9,370 nt of DNA. Origin: Candidatus Nanopelagicales bacterium (GTDB lineage: Bacteria; Actinomycetota; Actinomycetes; S36-B12; GCA-2699445). This document shows, piece after piece, positions 6,038 through 9,370 of this stretch (position 1 is its first letter; the number at the start of each line of letters is the position of its first letter). The notes beneath the pieces were generated by a model. That model saw nothing but the letters and a program-made list of their open reading frames with translations, ran no database searches and was not told the DNA's origin. The stretch is from positions 3,340 through 12,709 of the forward strand of contig JAOZTQ010000020.1 of assembly GCA_029939085.1 (NCBI GenBank), in the 5' to 3' direction. The translations under genes and the position numbers were made by a program.

Positions 6038-6961
6038 TCAGACGACTATCCGCAGCGCCCGAAGCACCGAGCTAACCTTCACTTCCGTTAACTCGCCGAG
6101 GCTTTCACCATCTAGTTGAACGGCAGTTGGACGATCAGCCCGCAATGTCATTTCCTTGATATCTCGTCCCACGAAAAGACCGTTGGCCGAACCCGCCGAA
6201 CTTCCCATGAGCAATCTGCGGGTCCAACGTAAGGAAGGCAGCACACGAAGATCACGTATGGCGAAGACATCCAGATTGCGATCAAAACTTGCTTCCGGGT
6301 TGGGATTTACCGGCAGATCCCCAAAGAACGTCCATGGAGCTGCATTTTGAACAATCGCCAAGAACACATCGTCGACATCCTCTTCATCAGGTCGCTCGAC
6401 GGTAATCATGGGGTTCCGACGATCTGTACCAGCGAAATATTCCCGCAACGTAGTCATGAAGTAGCGCGTCGGTGTGGCTTTCTTACCTCGTTCTCTTGCC
6501 GCCTCCATCGCTGAGATGATCTCGGCATCCAATCCCATCCCGACACTCATGGTTAGCCAACGATCAGATGCGATGCCAAGGTTGATCGTGCGAAAACGCT
6601 TATCCTCAAGACCCGCAATGAGTACGCCGGTCGCCTCAACCGGATCTCGCGGTAAACCCGACGACCTCGCCAAGACATTGCCGGATCCGCCGGGAACTGT
6701 CGCGAGTGCTGGAACATTTGGTCCCGGGCCGTCAATAAGGATTCCGTTTACAACTTCGTTGATCGTGCCGTCGCCACCGAGGGTGACAACAACATCCATT
6801 TCGCTGCGCAGAGCATGCTCGCCGAGCTCCCGAGCGTGACCCCGGTGATCGGTCACCGCCACCTCAAGATCTAGCGTGGCTTGGAGCGCGTGGATCAGCA
6901 CATCACGCACTCTCGGATTGGTAGTCGTCGCTTTTGGATTGACCACAAGAAGCCCACGCAT
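6038..6961 (-). CDS. Diacylglycerol kinase family lipid kinase
   Basis: This is a soluble DAGK/YegS-type kinase that would phosphorylate diacylglycerol or a related lipid with ATP at the membrane face. The 307-residue length is normal. The N-terminal catalytic domain shows LLVVNPKA (4-11), VTLGGDGTINEVVNG (59-73) as the nucleotide loop, and PGGSGNVLARSSGLP (90-104). The second domain has GMGLDAEI (141-148) and a closing VQLDGE (281-286), both family signatures. ATG at 6959-6961 is preceded by a G-rich run (AGGGTCGGGGG) rather than a clean ribosome site. It is convergent with sigF at zero distance and divergent from the membrane protein gene. The true substrate (diacylglycerol, sphingoid or polyprenol-type lipid) cannot be told. 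Confidence 0.92.
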   Translation of the reverse strand: MRGLLVVNPKATTTNPRVRDVLIHALQATLDLEVAVTDHRGHARELGEHALRSEMDVVVTLGGDGTINEVVNGILIDGPGPNVPALATVPGGSGNVLARSSGLPRDPVEATGVLIAGLEDKRFRTINLGIASDRWLTMSVGMGLDAEIISAMEAARERGKKATPTRYFMTTLREYFAGTDRRNPMITVERPDEEDVDDVFLAIVQNAAPWTFFGDLPVNPNPEASFDRNLDVFAIRDLRVLPSLRWTRRLLMGSSAGSANGLFVGRDIKEMTLRADRPTAVQLDGESLGELTEVKVSSVLRALRIVV

Positions 6962-7040
6962 CCCCCGACCCTATTGCCCAGGGCGCCAAGCCGCTGACAT
7001 GACCCCACCGCCACCAAAGAGGTCAGTCCAGCCAAGGCGC

Positions 7041-7051
7041 TCTAGCCTAGA
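7041..7051. promoter_or_regulatory. Palindromic -10-like element between dagK and the membrane protein gene
   Basis: TCTAG-C-CTAGA is an 11-base palindrome. On the plus strand it contains TAGCCT (7043-7048), fitting the actinobacterial TANNNT -10, and ends seven bases before the ATG at 7056. That spacing is typical of leaderless transcripts. On the minus strand the same palindrome reads TAGGCT, a possible -10 for the lipid kinase with a leader of roughly 75 bases. No convincing -35 is visible on either side. Confidence 0.4.
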
Positions 7052-7055
7052 CCTC

Positions 7056-7487
7056 ATGGCAAGTATCGAGCGGCAGACCGCAGATCGAGTTAGTGCAGTC
7101 ACGGCGGCCGTCCAAGCTGCGTTCCTGATCGGTTACGCCCTAACTATTGCCTACTTGCTGATTACACGCGGCCCACAGGGTCCAGCGGAAGTTGCTTCTG
7201 GACCTGGAGTGATCGCGGAGATCGTAACGTTTGCTCTTTTCGGAGCAGGAGTAATCATCGTCGCCATCGGTAGATGGCGAGGTCGGTCGTGGAGCACCGT
7301 CCCATTTGTTGTGATCCAGTTGCTGACCCTGACCGTGAGTTTCCCGCTCATGCTGGGGCAAGACAACGAGTCATTGGCTCGTCTCTGCGGTGTCATTGCC
7401 ACACTTGCGGCGATAGCCGGTCTCGGCGTACTGATCTTGAAGCGTCTGTCCGATTCCGATGAAGCCGAGGCGCCGGAGCAGCAATGA
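7056..7487 (+). CDS. Four-helix integral membrane protein, unknown function
   Basis: I do not recognise this 143-residue protein by family. It has four likely transmembrane helices at about residues 16-37, 51-72, 80-100 and 107-128. A short positively charged loop (GRWRGRSW) lies between helices 2 and 3, and the C-terminal tail is acidic (SDSDEAEAPEQQ). The basic stretches suggest both termini and that loop face the cytoplasm. The start is ATG at 7056. The longer in-frame reading from 6876 runs antisense through the start of the lipid kinase and gives low-complexity Pro/Arg sequence, so I reject it. No Shine-Dalgarno precedes this ATG, but a -10-like element sits seven bases upstream, so a leaderless message is plausible. 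It lies between dagK and whiB1; no functional link is evident. Confidence 0.8.
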   Translation: MASIERQTADRVSAVTAAVQAAFLIGYALTIAYLLITRGPQGPAEVASGPGVIAEIVTFALFGAGVIIVAIGRWRGRSWSTVPFVVIQLLTLTVSFPLMLGQDNESLARLCGVIATLAAIAGLGVLILKRLSDSDEAEAPEQQ

Positions 7488-7508
7488 TCGATTCGGCCAA
7501 ATCTGGGT

Positions 7509-7534
7509 GATTTCCGACCATTCACGCAGGGTAT
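7509..7534 (+). promoter_or_regulatory. Candidate SigF-type promoter upstream of whiB1
   Basis: GATT at 7509-7512 is followed by a 16-base spacer and GGGTAT at 7529-7534. The mycobacterial SigF consensus as I recall it is GTTT, 15-17 bases, GGGTAT, so this has one -35 mismatch and a perfect -10. It would give a leader of about 200 bases before whiB1. This is the only intergenic GGGTAT I found in the window. GGGTAT also occurs inside genes by chance. Confidence 0.35.
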
Positions 7535-7550
7535 GTGACGAACGCCTCAC
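7535..7550. repeat. GTGA-N8-TCAC dyad, possible operator
   Basis: The dyad starts one base after the candidate SigF -10 and extends weakly outward through GGGT and ACCC. It resembles a CRP/FNR-type half-site pair, but with an 8-base rather than 6-base spacer, so it is not a canonical CRP site. Confidence 0.3.
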
Positions 7551-7552
7551 CC

Positions 7553-7564
7553 GTTTGCGCAAAC
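7553..7564. repeat. Perfect 12-base palindrome upstream of whiB1
   Basis: GTTTGCGCAAAC is fully self-complementary and lies three bases after the preceding dyad. Position and symmetry suit a dimeric regulator's binding site. A 12-base perfect palindrome is expected about twice by chance in a window this size, so location is the main argument. Confidence 0.35.
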
Positions 7565-7738
7565 CACCTGCCGTCGCCTCTTGTCGCGACGTCAATCTGG
7601 TGCCAATCTTGAGGTACTGGAAGACAGCCCACAATGCGGGCGGAGCCCAGGGCTAGAGCGTATCTCACCGCAGATTGCGACTCTGCTTTGCCCTGCGCTT
7701 TGACTATCTTCCAGGTGGATTGCGGCAGAGGAGACCTC

Positions 7739-7990
7739 ATGGACTGGCGTCATATCGCAGCTTGTCGAGAAGAAGAGCCCGAACTGTTTTTCCCCATCGG
7801 GAACACGGGTCCTGCGCTTGCGCAGATCGACGACGCCAAGCAGGTATGCCAGAGCTGCAACGTTCAAGAGGTCTGCCTGAACTGGGCAATCGAGACGGGT
7901 CAGGACGCCGGCGTTTGGGGTGGCCTAAGTGAAGATGAGCGCCGTTCCCTCAAGCGTCGCCGCGCCCGGGCCCGGGCCAAGCTCGCCTAG
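7739..7990 (+). CDS. whiB1: WhiB1-type iron-sulfur transcriptional regulator
   Basis: This is an 83-residue Wbl protein that binds a [4Fe-4S] cluster and, in the mycobacterial orthologue, reacts with nitric oxide and partners with the primary sigma factor. All four cluster cysteines are present: Cys9, Cys37, Cys40 and Cys46 (C-x27-C-x2-C-x5-C). The opening MDWRH-x-A-x-C and PELFFP-x-GN-x-GPALAQI match WhiB1 closely as I recall it. GVWGGLSEDERRSLKRR (58-74) is the Wbl turn plus the basic DNA-contact tail. ATG at 7739 has GAGGAG five bases upstream; longer in-frame starts are not supported. Its stop abuts the pdtaS-like gene on the other strand. whiB1 beside pdtaS in convergent order is also the arrangement in Mycobacterium tuberculosis (Rv3219/Rv3220c). 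Confidence 0.95.
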   Translation: MDWRHIAACREEEPELFFPIGNTGPALAQIDDAKQVCQSCNVQEVCLNWAIETGQDAGVWGGLSEDERRSLKRRRARARAKLA

Positions 7991-9370
7991 TTAATCAAGC
8001 GGACACACAACACCGGCTGTGGTCGCACCGCGACGTTCGGTCTCACTGTTAACGTCATTGGGCAGTTCACGTGGCCACACGGGTCGATCACCACTCCAGA
8101 TAGCTAAGTGGCCGTGTAGTTGATCGGACACCAGGGTTTGCACGATATCTAGACCCAAACCCTCGATCCGCCAAGGGTCGAAGCCAGCACCGTCATCAAT
8201 AACTCTCAACTTGATCTGCGAGTCATCCCGCTCATATTCGATCCAGACTCGCTGAGCCCCGCTGTGCTCCATCGCGTTCAGCAGCAGTTCGGATAAGACC
8301 ATAGCCAGTGGAGTAGCGACCTCGGAAGGCAAGACACCAGAAGATCCCGAAATCTTCACTCGGGGTATTGGGTGGTCTTGAGCAGCTGCTGTGTCCTTGG
8401 CCATGGCTACTATGCGCGGTCCGATTTCGTCAAAATCAACTCGCTCGCCAGGGCTATGTGCCAACGACTCGTGGACCAAAGCAATCGTGTTGACCCGGGA
8501 AACGGCATCCAGCAGAGCTGCTCGCGGCATGCCAACTGGTTGGCGTCTAGCTTGAAGCCGCAGCAACGCCCCTACAGTTTGGAGATTGTTTTTGACTCTG
8601 TGGTGGATTTCCCGAATCGTCGCGTCCTTGGAAAGCAAGGCTTTCTCCTGGCTTCTTAGCTCCGTAATATCGCGCAGCAGGACTACGGCACCGCCCGGCC
8701 GATTGGCGCCCCGCAAGGGCACAGCGCGCATCGATGCCACAACTGCGCCGGTACCGAACTCAACGGAGCCAACTTCGAGACCGGCCGAGATCTGGCGAAC
8801 AGCTCTATCTACAGGTCCCCACTGGCGAACAACTCGTGCCAATAGATCTGCGAGCGGATTACCGACCAGAGACTGTGAGACTCCCAAGCGTCGCAAACAT
8901 GTCCTCGCATTTGGGCTGGCATAGGTGATCAGACCATCCGCATCGAGTCGTACGATGCCATCACCGACTCGCGGGGCAGCCGCTCCAACCGATTGAGCCA
9001 TTTCCTCAGGAAAAGCCCCCACGGCAATCATCGCCAGCAACGAGTTACAAGCCGCCAGATAATTGTGCTCCATATCGCCAATACGATGCTCGTCAATCTC
9101 GCTGTAGCGAGCCAGGACCGCGATAGCCGTCCGCTCGTGAGTGACCGGGACGACTTCTCGCGGTTCAGACAACTGATGCGTGACTTGATCAGGCTGTCCC
9201 TCTCTACCATCGAGGCGAACCGTTCGACCGGACTGCATCGCCCTTTCCATGGCAACGGCACGAGAGCGTGGCACAAAGACGCCAACCGGATCATCCTTGA
9301 ACACAGTCGAGGCCGTAGATGGACGCACGTGGGCAATCGCAATCCATCCGGCTCCGTCCCAAGTCCGCAC
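7991..9370 (-). CDS. pdtaS: PdtaS-like sensor histidine kinase (partial, N-terminus off window)
   Basis: This is a cytosolic sensor kinase of the HisKA_2 type. In mycobacteria PdtaS phosphorylates PdtaR, an ANTAR RNA-binding antiterminator. In the 459 visible residues, the N-terminal part (to about 125) matches the GAF-like domain. A PAS domain follows (about 133-238, GDGIVRLDADGLITYASPNA). The dimerization helix has SKDATIREIHHRVKNNLQTV (248-266), with likely phospho-acceptor His257. The ATPase domain has the N-box ELLLNAMEHSG (361-371), DDGAGF (392-397) and GLGLDIV (404-410). No transmembrane segment is present. The reading frame stays open to the edge; the GTG there is probably internal, because M. 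tuberculosis PdtaS has about 45 more residues before the matching point. No pdtaR gene is in the window. Confidence 0.92.
   Translation of the reverse strand: MRTWDGAGWIAIAHVRPSTASTVFKDDPVGVFVPRSRAVAMERAMQSGRTVRLDGREGQPDQVTHQLSEPREVVPVTHERTAIAVLARYSEIDEHRIGDMEHNYLAACNSLLAMIAVGAFPEEMAQSVGAAAPRVGDGIVRLDADGLITYASPNARTCLRRLGVSQSLVGNPLADLLARVVRQWGPVDRAVRQISAGLEVGSVEFGTGAVVASMRAVPLRGANRPGGAVVLLRDITELRSQEKALLSKDATIREIHHRVKNNLQTVGALLRLQARRQPVGMPRAALLDAVSRVNTIALVHESLAHSPGERVDFDEIGPRIVAMAKDTAAAQDHPIPRVKISGSSGVLPSEVATPLAMVLSELLLNAMEHSGAQRVWIEYERDDSQIKLRVIDDGAGFDPWRIEGLGLDIVQTLVSDQLHGHLAIWSGDRPVWPRELPNDVNSETERRGATTAGVVCPLD

Larger units (their letters stand above)
7488..7738. other. 251-base non-coding region upstream of whiB1
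   Basis: This is the longest gene-free stretch. No convincing small gene was found on either strand. It holds a SigF-like promoter candidate (7509-7534), a GTGA-N8-TCAC dyad (7535-7550) and a perfect 12-base palindrome (7553-7564). Two short GC hairpins also occur: GCCC-AC-AAT-GC-GGGC near 7627-7641 and AGCC-CAG-GGCT at 7644-7654. TATCTT at 7705-7710 could serve as a -10 closer to the gene, without a clear -35. Its length and density of dyads suggest several regulatory inputs to whiB1, or a long 5' leader. Confidence 0.5.

Noticed and set aside
6876..7055. N-terminal extension of the four-helix membrane protein
   Set aside because: It is antisense to the start of the lipid kinase and yields Pro/Arg-rich filler before the first helix.
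7535..7550. CRP-type binding site before whiB1
   Set aside because: The GTGA/TCAC half-sites are 8 bases apart instead of the canonical 6, so it is kept only as an unassigned dyad.
7488..7738. Small protein gene upstream of whiB1
   Set aside because: Short open frames exist here but none has a ribosome site plus plausible composition, and the longer ones are shadows of flanking genes.
9368..9370. GTG as the true start of the pdtaS-like gene
   Set aside because: It is at the window edge, the frame is open beyond it, and the mycobacterial protein has about 45 further N-terminal residues.

Overview
The window comes from an actinobacterium with moderate G+C and a compact genome. The lineage call rests on a WhiB1-type iron-sulfur protein, a PdtaS-type sensor kinase, a UsfX/RsbW plus SigF-family sigma pair, a nickel superoxide dismutase with its maturation protease, and a DUF6104-like micro-protein. 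Many genes start with GTG. No rRNA, tRNA, CRISPR array, insertion sequence or phage gene was seen, so this reads as core chromosome rather than an accessory island.

Left part (1-3103, minus strand). Read 5' to 3' on the minus strand, this is malic enzyme, a zinc-independent quinone-oxidoreductase-like MDR protein, a 57-residue DUF6104-like protein, and an MscS-type mechanosensitive channel that runs off the left edge. The first three are spaced 44 and 33 bases apart and look like one operon. The channel follows after 115 bases.

Middle (3168-6037). A divergent GTG-started lipoprotein, a family-3 amino-acid-type substrate-binding protein with no permease or ATPase beside it, overlaps the end of sodX by 37 bases. 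sodX (NiSOD maturation protease) and sodN (NiSOD) diverge from a 42-base gap containing inverted repeats. Four bases after sodN lies a UsfX/RsbW-like anti-sigma factor. Its stop overlaps the GTG of a SigF/SigB-family sigma factor. The spacing suggests sodN, the anti-sigma gene and sigF are read together.

Right part (6038-9370). A diacylglycerol-kinase-family lipid kinase (minus) abuts sigF stop-to-stop. It diverges from a four-helix membrane protein of unknown function. A 251-base non-coding stretch follows, holding several palindromes and a SigF-like promoter candidate, and leads into whiB1. whiB1 abuts, stop-to-stop, a pdtaS-like histidine kinase that runs off the right edge.

Taken together, the window is rich in redox and stress functions: superoxide removal, a stress sigma factor with its antagonist, a NO/O2-responsive Fe-S protein, a PdtaS sensor, malic enzyme (reducing power) and a quinone reductase. 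No clearly undescribed system was found. The most interesting points are the physical linkage of NiSOD to the anti-sigma/SigF pair, a possible SigF promoter before whiB1, and three convergent gene pairs with no gap or an overlap.
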